The position numbers and the translations under genes were made by a program. From the NCBI GenBank assembly GCA_951804985.1, contig OX638134.1:5580001-5644000 (forward strand): a DNA stretch of 64,000 nt. The letters are read 5' to 3'. This stretch comes from Dryomyza anilis (Eukaryota; Arthropoda; Insecta; Diptera; Dryomyzidae). The first letter of the stretch is position 1, and every line of letters starts with the position of its first letter. Shown piece after piece: positions 45,918 through 57,479 of the stretch. The notes under the pieces are model-generated. The model was given only the letters and a program-made list of their open reading frames with translations. It did no database searches and had not been told where the DNA came from.

Positions 45918-46485
45918 TTTCCTTGATGTTCATTTTTTTTTAATTTCTTATCTATCAATTTCTATTATTTTCAATTATTGTCTATTTCTACTTTCATTAT
46001 TTTATATTATTTTATATTTTACATTAATATCTAACATTTATTTACTTTTATTTTATACAGTTTTTTAATTGATTTTGAACTCCATTGTACTATATTGTTT
46101 TCTTTTAGATTTTATTATTTTTTTAAATTTTTCATTGATTCCAGTTATTTCTTATCATTTATTCTATTTTTTTTATTACAATTTTTTCTATTATCTATTT
46201 TTTCTAATATTTTCCCTTAATCTTCTAATATTATTTGTATTAATTTCTTTAATTTTCTATGATTAGCATCATTTTTATTTTTAATTACATGCATTTATTT
46301 TATTATTATCTATTATATCTATTAATAAATCTACGTTTCTACTATTAATTAATTTAATTGTCTTTTCTACGATATCAAAATCTATCGATTATATTTTTTG
46401 TTATAAAATTATTTCATAATTATTTTTCAAATATTTTATATCACAGTGAAGCATATTCAAAAAAAATTATACACCTCATTTTATT
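45918..46485 (+). repeat. Degenerate TTTTCTATTAT 11-mer repeats
   Basis: Continuation of the pyrimidine-rich domain. The opening stretch 45927-46026 is a near-copy of 44820-44924. The 65-codon frame at 46069-46266 is low-complexity. Confidence 0.75.
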
Positions 46486-47251
46486 TATCTGCTAAGCCTT
46501 AACACACATTATTCGACATAATCTATAGCTGACCCCTATTTCTATTCATGCCCCATGCACCTCACACGCAGCTCTACTACACATTTGCGCCGAATTCTGA
46601 AGCACCTTCTCTAAATAATTTCTGCTGGCACACAACATTTAATGTAATTTATTTTAACGTAAAATATTTTAGATCACCTCCATCCTTTTTCCCCTTTTGG
46701 TAACATCAACACATTTCTACACCTCACATCCAACCCCAATCGCTTAATTAATATAAACATGACATCGTAATTTCAGTTGATAAATTATATACTTGCGCCG
46801 TGCGTTGTTATTTAATTTAATTTGTTGTTGCCTAATAAAATTAAAATGCAATTAAATATTGAGCACTCTGTTTAACAATTTTAATGTCTGCGTAATTCAT
46901 CAGCAACAGCAATGGCAGCAACAACCGAACAAAAAAAAACCAAAAACACCGACAGCAGTAACAGCAACATGGCCCACGCACTACGAGCAACATGAAAATG
47001 CGGTAAAATTGCATTGCAAACGCATTTCGTTGTGCCACATTTTTAGCAATTACGAAATTTACGCAAATTCTGTGAATTCGGGCAATGCGAAAACTAATGC
47101 GGATATTAGCTTATTTCGTAGCCTGGTGACAGAGTTGCCAAGCCAAAATAATTAAATTTAATTTTGTAATTTTTAATTTGTATTTTTTATTTTGTATTTT
47201 TTATTTTGTACTTTAATTCTATATCCTAATTTTTAAATTTTTTCTAACATA
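46486..47251. other. Unique island with fly-like CAGCAA runs
   Basis: Balanced composition. The 98-codon frame at 46859-47155 plus and the 65-codon frame at 46841-47038 minus overlap on opposite strands across a CAGCAACAGCAATGGCAGCA run. No domain recognised. Confidence 0.4.
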
Positions 47252-47592
47252 AAGGGTTTTTCAATAAGAGCGCTACAAAAGTTTTTTTCAAGGGTTTTTC
47301 AACAGGGACGATACAAAAGTAGAGCGACAGGGACAGCAAACGACGCCATATTTCTTGCCGCTCTTTTGACATTTCTCTTCAGTAAGGTTTGCCATTTCAT
47401 GGTGAAAAAATATACGAGCCAACAACGAGTCGAAATTATTAAAATTTACTACCGAAATTCGAATTCGTATATCTTTTTATCATGAAATGGCAAACCTTAC
47501 TGATGAGAAATGTCAAAAGAGCGGCAAGAAATATTGCGTCGTTTGCTGTCCCTGTCGCTCTACTTTTGTAGCGTCCCTGTTGAAAAACCCTT
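47252..47592. mobile_element. Mariner-derived MITE with about 110-bp terminal inverted repeats
   Basis: Ends AAGGGTTTTTCAA... and ...TTGAAAAACCCTT, each flanked by TA, the target duplication of IS630-Tc1-mariner elements. The right terminal repeat spans about 47482-47592. Its complement lies at about 47290-47401, and a second partial copy of the terminal sequence (AAGGGTTTTTCAATAAGAGC) sits outside it at 47252, so the left end is duplicated or nested. The repeats extend to the start codon of a transposase remnant (47399), and the right repeat ends in the complement of the same start codon (CATGAAATGG, 47481-47490). This is an internal-deletion derivative, with two transposon left ends joined head to head. 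Confidence 0.85.
47399..47485 (+). pseudogene. Mariner-type transposase, N-terminal fragment (28 codons)
   Basis: ATG followed by a frame beginning MVKKYTSQQRVEIIKIYYRN, stopping after 28 codons where the inverted right arm begins. The pattern of a QQRVEIIKIYY-type segment just after the start is typical of the DNA-binding helix-turn-helix region of insect mariner-like transposases; the homology call is from memory. All catalytic residues (DDD/DDE domain) are missing. It lies between the two terminal repeats and cannot make an active enzyme. It may show which autonomous family mobilised this MITE. Confidence 0.75.
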
Positions 47593-49034
47593 TATATAAT
47601 ATATTCTTTTTTAATTATTTACTTTTATGTTCTTATATTTTCTATTGTTTTCTAATATTTATTATTATTTTCTATAACATCTTTTATTTTATAAGATTTT
47701 TCATAATTTGTTTGTATCTTTTATATTCTGCTATTTCTTTTCTATAATTTTCTATTATTTTTTATTCTTTTTCTATTATTTTCTAATTTTGTCTTTAATT
47801 TTATATTATTTTCTATTTTTTCTTTTATTTTTTCTATCATTTTCTAATATTTTTACTATTGTCTAATATTTTCTTCTATATTCTTTAATTTTATATTATT
47901 ATCTATTATTTCCTTTTATTTTATTTTATATTCTCTTACATTTTTTCATTTATTTTAGAACTATTTCTTTTTATTTCTTATTATTATCATATTTCTATTA
48001 TTTTTCATAAATTTCTATAATCTTTTATAATTTTTCATTGTTTTCTTAATTTTTTACTGCTATTTACTAATTGTTTTATTATTTTCCATTTCTTTTTACT
48101 ATTTCCTTTTTATTTCCTACTCTGTTACCTACTCTACTATTTTCTATTATTTTTAGAATTATTTTCCATTATTTTCTACTATTTTTTATTTCTTTTTCTT
48201 ATATTTGTTTCTTATTTTCTATTATTTCCTTTATTTTTTCTTTTCTATTATCTTTTAATATTTTATTTATTTTCCATTATTTTCTAATATTTTATACCAT
48301 TATCTACTAGTTTCTACGATTTTGTTTTATTTTTGTATTATTATTTTCTTTTTTTTATTATTTTATTATATATTCTTTTCTTTATTTTTCTTTTATTATT
48401 TTACTATTGGTTTTTATTTTCCATTATTATCTTTTATATTTCAATAATTTTCTTTTGTTTTTTTATAACTTTCTATTAATATCTATTAATTTAAAAATTT
48501 CACATTATTTTGTTAATTATTTTGTATACTTTCTAATATTTTTTTTATTATTTGTACTATTTTATATTATTTTCCCTTATTTTCCGATTTTTTCACTTAT
48601 TTTAGAACTATTTCTTTTTATTTCTCATTGTTATCATTTATATTTCCACTATTTTTACTGTCTCTATTATTTTCTATAATCTCCTTTTATTTTTTCTATT
48701 ATTTTTTTTTTGTTATTGGTATTTATTATTTTCTACTATTTTTTATTATACTGTTATTTTGAATTATTTCCTTTCATTTTCTATTATTTTTTTTGATTTT
48801 CTATTGTTTTCTATTATTTGCTTTAATTTTCTATTATCTTCTATTCTTTTATTTAAATTTTTTCTTTTAGTTTCCATTATGTTGCAATATTGTTTTTTCT
48901 TTTCTACCCTGATTAATATGATTCTATTATTATCTATTATTTTATAATTTATTCTATTCTGAAATTTTTATTTTTTAATATTTCTAATATTTATTTTATT
49001 TAATTTGCTACTATTTTCTATCATTTTTTATATT
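47593..49034 (+). repeat. Degenerate TTTTCTATTAT 11-mer domain, about 1.4 kb
   Basis: TTTTCTATTATTTTC and TTTTCTAATATTT words at about 11 bp spacing. Plus-strand frames (47487-47747, 48071-48310, 48407-48679, 48759-48947) are Phe/Ile/Tyr/Leu-rich because of this composition and are not credible membrane proteins. Confidence 0.85.
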
Positions 49035-49866
49035 TATACCCTACACCTATGAGGTACAGGGTATATTAACTTTGTGCATATATTGTAACGCCCCTTAGGA
49101 GGCGTGTCCGGTATGGAAAAGTATATATATTCTTGATCAGCATCACTACCCGAGTCCGTTTAGCCATGTCCGTCGGTCTGTCTGTCTGTCCGTCTTGCTG
49201 TCTTGCTGCCCGAATACAGAATAACTTGAGAAATACTTATCAGAATGCGATGAAATTTCGTCTAAATATATTTTAGCCAAAAGTAGGAACTGAGTTTGAA
49301 AATGAGCAAAATCGGTCAACGGACACGCCCACCTCCCATACAAGTCACTTTTATATAACTCTTTCGAAACTAATAACTCGAAAAGTATTCAAGGTATAGT
49401 TATAAAATTTAAAACGTTTTGTTAGAATTCACCTAAAAATATGTGGTCCAAAAATGGGCGTAATCCGCCCACTTTTTTTTTTCATTATTTCCCGGGTTTT
49501 CATGGTGGAAATTTGATCCGTAAATTATTAAAATCAAATCTATGAAATATTAGCCTTTCGAAATTTTAAATATAGGCTTGGTCCACCCAATTATATTTTT
49601 CAATTTTTTTTTAGTTTTTTATACTTTATATAAATTTTTTAATTTATGGGGATATAAGATGTAAATTTCTGGTATATGAATAATATTCTGAAGGTGGGGA
49701 GGTTCAGCATAATTAAAAATTTAAAATTAAGGTATACAATTAAATATTCCTCATTAATATCTCCACCAAAGGTGTAGGGTATTCCATAGTCGGGCCCGAC
49801 CGACTATAAAAATTCCCCCATGTGACCGAACTTACCCATGTGACCTAACTTTCCCAACTCGTTTTC
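49035..49866 (+). mobile_element. DINE-1/mini-me-like element, copy C
   Basis: Starts TATACCCTACACCTATGAGG and ends AACTCGTTTT, so both termini are present. Its microsatellite is the shortest of the three (three GTCT units and two CTTGCTG units, 49170-49208). It keeps the 60-bp block absent from copy A and the TAGTCGGGCCCGACCGACTA dyad. Inserted in the TTTTCTATTAT domain, which resumes at 49867. Confidence 0.85.
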
Positions 49867-50050
49867 TTATATTTTATTAAATTTTGTATAATTTTCTACT
49901 ACTTTCAAAAAATTATTTAATTTCTATCATATTATTTTCTAATAATTTCTAATGATAACTTTTATTATTTTCTCTTATTTGGTATTATTTTGTATTTTAT
50001 TGAGTTCAGTTTGATATATTTTATTATTAAAACATATTATCTTATTTTAT
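49867..50050 (+). repeat. Degenerate TTTTCTATTAT repeats, right remnant
   Basis: Pyrimidine-rich words resume directly after copy C, showing that the transposon split the domain. Confidence 0.65.
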
Positions 50051-50670
50051 AAATATTTTTTTCATCTGTAAGTTGGCAACTCTATTCGCCCGCATTGCGT
50101 GGGCCTTACGTTTACCTGTGTGATAAACATGCATTTTGTCGTACTGGAGATTGAGGCAATGATTTGTATTATTATTATTTTTATTATTTTTATTGAAGCA
50201 TATTTAGTCTGAAACGCTACAAATCAATTTTATTATCTGCCAACTAATTGGCTTTCATTTAGATTAAATCGAGGACACAGTTTCAATCCATGACTAAAAT
50301 GCACTCGCCATGCTGCTAATTCATTGGAAATTATTATTTTGCAATTGTTTGGAAATTAGTAGATTTTAATTAAATGCACAATGCGTAAAATGCGTTATTA
50401 TTTAATGAAATGTTACATTTCAAATGTAATGCTTTTCAATTGCAGATATTACTTTTTGGCATTGAGGCTTTTGAAATTGCATTCAAATTGCACAACCAAT
50501 AAATTAATCAATCAATCATTAAATTTTCAATATTAAATAACGAAATAAATTAAAAAATAAGACAATTAAAAAAAATAAAATATAAAATAAACTGAATATT
50601 TATAATAAATAGAATTAGTAAGATGACATTTTTAATAAAAAAAAGTAAATTTTAAGAAATTTTTAAAAAT
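50051..50670. other. Unique island, AT-rich with balanced first 400 bp
   Basis: Contains the inverted repeat TTACATTT-C-AAATGTAA (50413-50429) and several TTAATTA-like words. No frame of interest. Could be non-coding conserved sequence, but unproven. Confidence 0.4.
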
Positions 50671-50840
50671 AAAATTTTATAAAATTTTCAATAATAAAAT
50701 TTTATAAAATTTTCAATAATAAAATTTTATAAAATTTTCAATAATAAAATTTTATAAAATTTTCAATAATGAAATTTTATAAAATTTTCAATAATAAAAT
50801 TTTATATAATTTTCAATAATAAAATTTTAAGAAATTTTCA
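50671..50840 (+). repeat. 25-bp tandem repeat
   Basis: About six and a half units of AAAATTTTATAAAATTTTCAATAAT at an exact 25-bp step, with one A-to-G change (50770) and decay in the last unit. Each unit contains the palindrome AAAATTTTATAAAATTTT. Confidence 0.95.
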
Positions 50841-51050
50841 AAAACAAATTTAATAATTAAAAAAAAAGCAGAAATAAATTAAATGTTGAAAAAATAATAT
50901 TTATAATAAATTTATTTCTCACAAAAATTTAAAATGAGTTTCAAAAATGCGATTAAATCTAAATGATAAAAATATATAATTTTTATATTTTATTAAGTTA
51001 ATAAAATTAATCTATGCCTTGAAATTCCAAAAATTTCCCATTTGCAACGC
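50841..51050. other. AT-rich spacer
   Basis: No structure beyond A/T richness. Confidence 0.4.
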
Positions 51051-51556
51051 ATTCAAATATCCCAAAACAATGTTGCTCTCTGCAATCTACGCACAATATA
51101 CACGCACCTGCTCTCAGAGACTTGCACTCGTTATCTTCAGCACTCGTCGTTGTACTCGTCATCTGTTGGCAACACGTCCTTTGCTAAAGTAACTAATCGC
51201 TATATTTTCTAGTATAACAATAAACATAAATACATTGCATTTCTGTCATCGTATTAAATTTGCTCGCCACATATTTACTCGCTATAATTGCTACTGTTTA
51301 TTTCGTTGCTCTTGCGGCGATTTGCATTCTCTCTGGTATCGCCACTCGTTAGTTCACTCTATGCGCTCTGTATGTTGTCTACACTTTTAAGGCAACAACT
51401 GCAAAACATAATTTTTGACTCTTTTAGTATTTTACTCTTTCGCTCTCGTCATTAGAATATCATAGTGTTTTTTGCGCCACACGCAGCACCACCCGCGGTC
51501 GCGGATTAACACTGCAGTTGTTTTTGTTGTATTATTTTATGAATGCAGCGGCAGCA

Positions 51557-51573
51557 GCAGTCGCAGCGACTGC
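51557..51573. other. Inverted repeat GCAGTCGC-A-GCGACTGC
   Basis: An 8-bp perfect palindrome with a one-base centre, in a CAG-rich context. Confidence 0.9.
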
Positions 51574-51676
51574 GACGTGTGGACATTTTTGCCGGCAACA
51601 GCGTGCGACCAGCGACCAGTATGCAGGCAAACGCAGCAACGAGCGGTGCTTTTTTCGAACGAGTCGCAAAGAACGA

Positions 51677-51720
51677 TTTAAACAAAACTAACGAGCGCAG
51701 CAGTATTTGTTTTGTTTAAA
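51677..51720. other. 12-bp perfect inverted repeat with 20-base loop
   Basis: TTTAAACAAAAC, then 20 bases, then GTTTTGTTTAAA. The right arm is followed by CAATATGTGTTAAACAAACG, a further partial echo. Confidence 0.9.
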
Positions 51721-51735
51721 CAATATGTGTTAAAC

Positions 51736-52080
51736 AAACGAATAACTAGTTAAATGTGAAGATTTTCTAGAACTGAACAGACAGTTAAATATATGCAATT
51801 AATTGTGAGAATTACAAAAACCAAAAATTAAGAACATAATAAAATTACAGATTTTATAAAACAAAGTTTTAAAATTTAAGGAATTACTAAACAAATAATT
51901 GTATAAAAATTGCTAAATTCAAAACAAATTTTGTGAAATTCAGTATTAAAAATTAATATGAATTTAATAAAAAGGTAAATAAATTAAATAGAAAAAATAA
52001 AATATTTTAAATAAAACAAGATAAAATATAAAACAAAAATAATAATATAAAAAATAATGAAAACAAAAATTAAAATAAAA
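51736..52080. other. AT-rich DNA leading into the 10-bp array
   Basis: A-rich plus strand, no gene. AATAAAAT-type words become more frequent towards 52080. Confidence 0.45.
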
Positions 52081-53020
52081 TTAATTAATAATTTAAAATA
52101 AATTAAAATAAATTAAAATAAATTAAATAAATTAAAATAAATTAAAATTAATTAAAATGAATTAAAATAAATTAAAATAAATTAAAATAAATTAAAATAA
52201 ATTAAAATAAATTAAAATAAATTAAAATATATTAAAATAAATTAAAATAAATTAAAATAAATTAAAATAAATTAAAATAAATTAAAATAAATTAAAATAA
52301 ATTAAAATAAATTAAAATAAATTAAAATAAATTAAAATAAATTAAAATAAATTAAAATAAATTAAAATAAATTAAAATAAATTAAAATAAATTAAAATAA
52401 ATTAAAATAAATTAAAATAAATTAAAATAAATTAAAATAAATTAAAATAAATTAAAATAAATTAAAATAAATTAAAATAAATTAAAATAAAGCAAAATAA
52501 ATTAAAAAAAATAAAAATTAATTAAAATAAAGTATATAAATTAAAATAAATTAAAATAAATTAAAATAAATTAAAATAAATTATATAAATTAAAATAAAT
52601 TAAAATAAATTAAAATAAATTAAAATAAATTAAAATAAATTAAAATAAAATAAAATAAATTAAAATAAATTAAAATAAATTTAAATAAATTTAAATAAAT
52701 TTGAATAAATTTAAATAAATCTAAATAAATTTAAATAAATTTAAATAAATTTAAATAAATTTAAATAAATTTAAATAAATTTAAATAAATTTAAATAAAT
52801 TTAAATAAATTTAAATAAATTTAAATAAATTTAAATAAATTTAAATAAATTTAAATAAATTTAAATAAATTCAAATAAATTTAAATAAATTAAAATAAAT
52901 TAAAATAAATTAAAATAAATTTAAATAAATTAAAAAAATTTAAATAAATTTAAATAAAATTAAATAAATTTAAATAAATTTAAATAAATTTAAATAAATT
53001 TTAATAAATTAAAATAAAGC
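52081..53020 (+). repeat. 10-bp satellite (TAAAATAAAT)n with a one-base variant block
   Basis: About 90 units. TAAAATAAAT is nearly perfect at about 52150-52490 and again to 52680. From 52681 the unit becomes TTAAATAAAT (one A-to-T change) for about 20 units, then briefly reverts at about 52889-52920. TATATAAAT units occur near 52531 and 52583, and GCAAAATAAA at 52491 and 53018. Confidence 0.95.
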
Positions 53021-54200
53021 AAAATAAATTAAAAGAAATCAAAATAAAATTTAAAAAAATTAAAATAAAGTATATAAATTAAAGTAAATTAAAATATATT
53101 TAAAAAAATTCAACTTAACTGAAATAAATTCAAATGAATTCAAATAATTCCAAATAAAATAGATTCAAATCAACTCAATTAAATCCAAATATATTTATTT
53201 AAATTCAAATAATTTTAAATAAAACAAATTAAAATAAATTTAAATAATTCAACATATTACAATAACATAAAACAAAAAATAAATTAAAGTAAACTTAAAT
53301 AAAATAACATAAAATAATATTTAAAAATTGAAATAAAATTATCATGAAAAATTTACATTCAAATACAAAATAAGAAAAATAAAATTAAAAAAATAAAGTA
53401 ATGAAATAAAAATAAATATACAAAAATAAATACTTAAAATAAAATATTGAATTTAATTACAATGAATAACCACTAAATCAAAAATGAAAATTAATATATA
53501 TTTCATATATCGTTTTTTTTGAAAATAATTTTATAAAATTTAAAAAAATTCAATAAATATTTTATGGTATAAGTAAAAAATTATTTTAAAAAATAAAAAA
53601 TAAATTTTAAAAATAAACGGAAAAGTAATATTAATAATAAAATAAATTATAAACCATAATAATAATAAATAATTATATAAAAAATGAAAAAATAATTTAC
53701 AGAATTCAAAAATACTTTAAAACGAAATAAAAAATAATTTACATAATTACAAAATATTTAAAAATAAAAATGAAGAATTAATACCCATTCAAAAATTAGT
53801 AAAAAAAATCAAAAAGTAACAAAACTAAATTAGGAACTTCATTTCATAAACATAAATGTTAAAAAGTACTGAAATACTTAAAAAGGAAACAAATTTAAAA
53901 AATATAAATTTTATACCCACTTCAAATGTATTAAAAATTATAAAATACTAAAAAAAAAAATTAATTTTATTTCCTGAACATTATAAAAGTACTGAAAAAG
54001 TAACAAAATCTTTAAAAATAGGAATAGCTACCTAAAATTTAATAATTTAAAAATATTCCAAAGTAAAAAATACTTAAAAAGCAACTTTATTTTATAAAAA
54101 CAAAATTATTGTTAAAAAAATTTAAAACAGTTTGAAAAAATATTACGAATATTTAATAATTAAAATTAGTAATTTAAATTAAATATAAATTAAAATATAA
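53021..54200. other. A-rich low-complexity DNA
   Basis: Scattered AAATAAATT debris continues to about 53300, followed by aperiodic A/T-rich DNA. No frame of interest and no RNA gene seen. Confidence 0.5.
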
Positions 54201-54845
54201 ATTTAAATACTACTTCTGACATCTGCAGGAAGAAATCAAATCATTACCACGCATTCACTCACGGCAGCTCAAACTAATTGAAGGTCCTTTGACAGCGTAA
54301 TTCAGGCGGAAATTGATGCATTGCTCAGCTGCTTTGTATGTATGTGTAAAACATGTTACTGTCTATGCGTCGGTGTGTGTGTGTCAGTGTTTGTGTGTGT
54401 CTGTGTCTGTGTCTTGTCTGCATTTGTCGATGTGTCGTTGACTGAGTGTGTGTGTAACGTAGTTTTTAAAGCAATTTTATTCACTTGACAGCGCTGCCAT
54501 TTAAATGTATTGCGCAAAAAATCAAAGGATATGCGTGATGTTTGCTGCTCCTGCTGGTAGCACAGCTAGCAGCTGCTGCTGTAGCTGCCAATTTATCATG
54601 TGCGATTTTATTGTGTTTTTGCTGCTGCTGTGCAACATGGCAGCAATGCAGCAAAAGAAAATATATAAAAAAAGCAAAAAAAAAAAATAAAAAATGAGAC
54701 ACAAAAAATAAAAAATTAAAAAATAAGTATAAAAATAAAATCGATTTTAAAACATGCACATAATGAAGAAATAACACAAAAATTATAAAAAGGGAAACAT
54801 AAATAAAATGTTCGGAAAGTACATAACCGAAATACAATAAGAGGA
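54201..54845. other. Unique DNA with (GT)n tract and GCTGCTG runs
   Basis: Contains a TGTGTGTGTGTC-type microsatellite at about 54366-54460 and GCTGCTGCTGTAGCTGCC words near 54570. The 61-codon plus frame at 54505-54690 and the minus frames over the same interval have no recognised domain. Confidence 0.45.
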
Positions 54846-57000
54846 AAAATACAATATGTACAATAAGTACAAAATGTACAAAAAGTATGAAAAGTATGAA
54901 AAGTACATGAAGTACAAAAGGTATAAAAAATACAAAAGTAAAAAAGGACATAAAGTACAAAATGTACAAAAAGTACATAAAGTACAAAAAGTACAAAAAG
55001 TACAAAAAGTAAAAAAAATACAAGAAATACAAGAAGTACAAGAAGTACAGGAAGTACAAGAAGTACAAGAAGTACAAGAAGTACAAGAAGTACAAGAAGT
55101 ACAAGAAGTACAAGAAGTACAAGAAGTACAAGAAGTACAAGAAGTACAAGAAGTACAAGAAGTACAAGAAGTACAAGAAGTACAAGAAGTACAAGAAGTA
55201 CAAGAAGTACAATAAGTACAAGAAGTACAAGAAGTGCAAGAAGTACAAGAAGTACAAGAAGTACAAGAAGTACAAGAAGTACAAGAAGTACAAGAAGTAC
55301 AAGAAGTACAAGAAGTACAAGAAGTACAAGAAGTACAAGAAGTACAAGAAGTACAAGAAGTACAAGAAGTACAAGAAGTACAAGAAGTACAAGAAGTACA
55401 AGAAGTACAAGAAGTACGAGAAGTACAAGAAGTACAAGAAGTACAAGAAGTACAAAAAGTACAAGAAGTACAAGAAGTACAAGAAGTACAAGAAGTACAA
55501 GAAGTACAAGAAGTACAAGAAGTACAAGAAGTACAAGAAGTACAAGAAGTACAAGAAGTACAAGAAGTACAAGAAGTACAAGAAGTACAAGAAGTACAAG
55601 AAGTACAAAAAGTACAAGAAGTACACAAAGTACAAAAAGTACAAGAAGTACAAAAATTATAAAAAGTACAAAAAGTACAAAAAGTACAAAAAGTACAAAA
55701 AGTACAAATAATACAAATAATACAAAAAGTACAAAAACTACAAAAAGTGCAGTTGTTACAAAATTTACAAAAATTTCAAAATCTATAAAAAATACAAAAG
55801 GAAAAAATAGTACAAAGAATTATCAAGTAAAAGGAAAAAACTCAAATGGCACAAAAATTACAAAAATTACAAAAAGTACAAGAAGTACAAGAAGTACAAG
55901 AAGTACAAGAAGTACAAGAAGTACAAGAAGTACAAGAAGTACAAGAAGTACAAGAAGTACAAGAAGTACAAGAAGTACAAGAAGTACAAGAAGTACAAGA
56001 AGTACAAGAAGTACAAGAAGTACAAGAAGTACAAGAAGTACAAGAAGTACAAGAAGTACAAGAAGTACAAGAAGTACAAGAAGTACAAGAAGTACAAGAA
56101 GTACAAGAAGTACAAGAAGTACAAGAAGTACAAGAAGTACAAGAAGTACATAAAGTACAAAAAGTATAAAAAGTACAAAAAGTACAAAAAGTACAAAAAT
56201 TACAAATAGTACAAATAGTACAAATAGTACAAATAGTACAAATAGTTCAAATAGTACAAATAGTACAAATAGTACAAATAGTACGAATAGTACAAAAACT
56301 ACAAAAAGTACAAAAAGTACAAAAATTACAAAAATTACAAAAAGTACAAAATGTACAAAAAGTACAAAAAATACAAAATATGCAAAAAGTGCAAAGAGTA
56401 CAAATAGTACAAATAGTACAAATAGTACAAATAGTATAAATAGTATAAATAGTACAAATAGTACAAATAGTACAAATAGTCATAATAGTCCAAATAGTAC
56501 AAATAGTACAAATAGTCCAAATAGTACAAATAGTACAAATAGTACAAATAGTACAAATAGTACAAATAGTACAAATAGTACAAATAGTACAAATAGTACA
56601 AATAGTATAAATAGTACAAATAGTACAAATAGTACAAATAGTATAAATAGTACAAATAGTACAAATAGTACAAATAGTACAAATAGTACAAATACTACAA
56701 ATAGTACAAATAGTACAAATAGTACAAATAGTACAAATAGTACAAATAGTACATATAGTACAAATAGTACAAATAGTACAAATAGTACAAATAGTACAAA
56801 TAGTACAAATAGTACAAATAGTACAAATAGTACAAATAGTACAAATAGTACAAATAGTACAAATAGTACAAATAGTACAAATAGTACAAATAGTACAAAT
56901 AATACAAATAGTACAAATAATACAAATAGTACAAATAGTACAAAAATAGTACAAATGTACAAATAGTACAAAATGTACAAAAAGCACCAAAACTACATAA
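54846..57000 (+). repeat. 9-bp satellite GTACAARWA, three homogenised subfamilies
   Basis: Basal units are GTACAAAAA, seen at the margins and between blocks (54860-55020, 55660-55735, 56160-56195, 56290-56395). Two blocks are homogenised to GTACAAGAA (about 55028-55640 and 55868-56150) and one to GTACAAATA (about 56196-56950). Isolated variants include GTACGAGAA (55415), GTATAAATA (about 56435, 56605, 56640) and GTCCAAATA (about 56488, 56515). A 9-bp unit is in frame with codons, so it gives stop-free text (VQE on plus; YFL, CTS, FCT or YYL on minus), including a 390-codon minus frame. These are artefacts. Confidence 0.96.
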
Positions 57001-57479
57001 AGTACTAAACTGTACAAAAACAATACAAAATATAAATATATAAAATTTTAAATTTAATATACTCAAAAGTAACTCAATAAAAAAGTATTAAAGCAATAAA
57101 TACAGAGAAATAAAAAAAATATAGACGCAGAAAAAATGACTGCACATTATTTGCTATCTAAAGTTCATCGAACTTTAAAGTCTTCTGTACACACTATTCA
57201 TGCTGCCGAACAACATATGCGCAAAAGTTCAATTTAAAGTTTATGCAGCCTTCAAGTGTTGGTTTACAAAGTCGGTTACTTTATTTATTTTTTTTAGTTT
57301 TATTATTTATTTTTTTGCATTTTAGTATTGTCCATATTGACAACTATTGCTTGTTATACAAAACTTTACTTACTTTTTACTGAAACCACAAGTTTAAGTT
57401 TTGTCAATTGTGAACTTATGAACTAAAGTTATGAATAGTTGCGCCAAAGTTTAAGTTTTGTTATAACAATTTTCTATAG
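57001..57479. other. Unique AT-rich DNA
   Basis: Words AAAGTTTAAGTTTTGT and AAGTTCATCGAACTTT recur loosely around 57160-57470, including the inverted repeat AAAGTTC-ATC-GAACTTT (57160-57176). No frame of interest. Confidence 0.45.

Larger units (their letters stand above)
51051..51735. other. GC-richer unique island, possible regulatory or 5' exon sequence
   Basis: The longest balanced-composition stretch in the right half. Contains CTCGTCATCTGTTGGCAACA, GCAGCGGCAGCAGCAGTCGC and two neat inverted repeats (51557-51573 and 51677-51720). A 69-codon frame at 51472-51681 plus begins MRHTQHHPRSRINTAVVFVV and has no known domain. The look is that of a fly promoter or untranslated exon, but that is inference; I see no TATA box with an initiator. 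Confidence 0.35.

Noticed and set aside
47593..49034. Several 60-90 codon hydrophobic frames suggestive of small membrane proteins
   Set aside because: T- and C-rich TTTTCTATTAT repeats translate to Phe/Leu/Ile/Tyr in any frame. No conserved motif or plausible start context.
54481..56169. Long frames encoding (VQE)n on plus and (YFL)n or Cys-Thr-Ser repeats on minus
   Set aside because: Direct translations of the 9-bp satellite, whose unit is a codon multiple. Several frames are open at once on both strands, which a real gene would not show.
56247..57066. Cysteine-rich CTI/LFV/YYL repeat frames that might suggest a metal-binding or membrane protein
   Set aside because: Shadows of the GTACAAATA repeat in the three minus frames.
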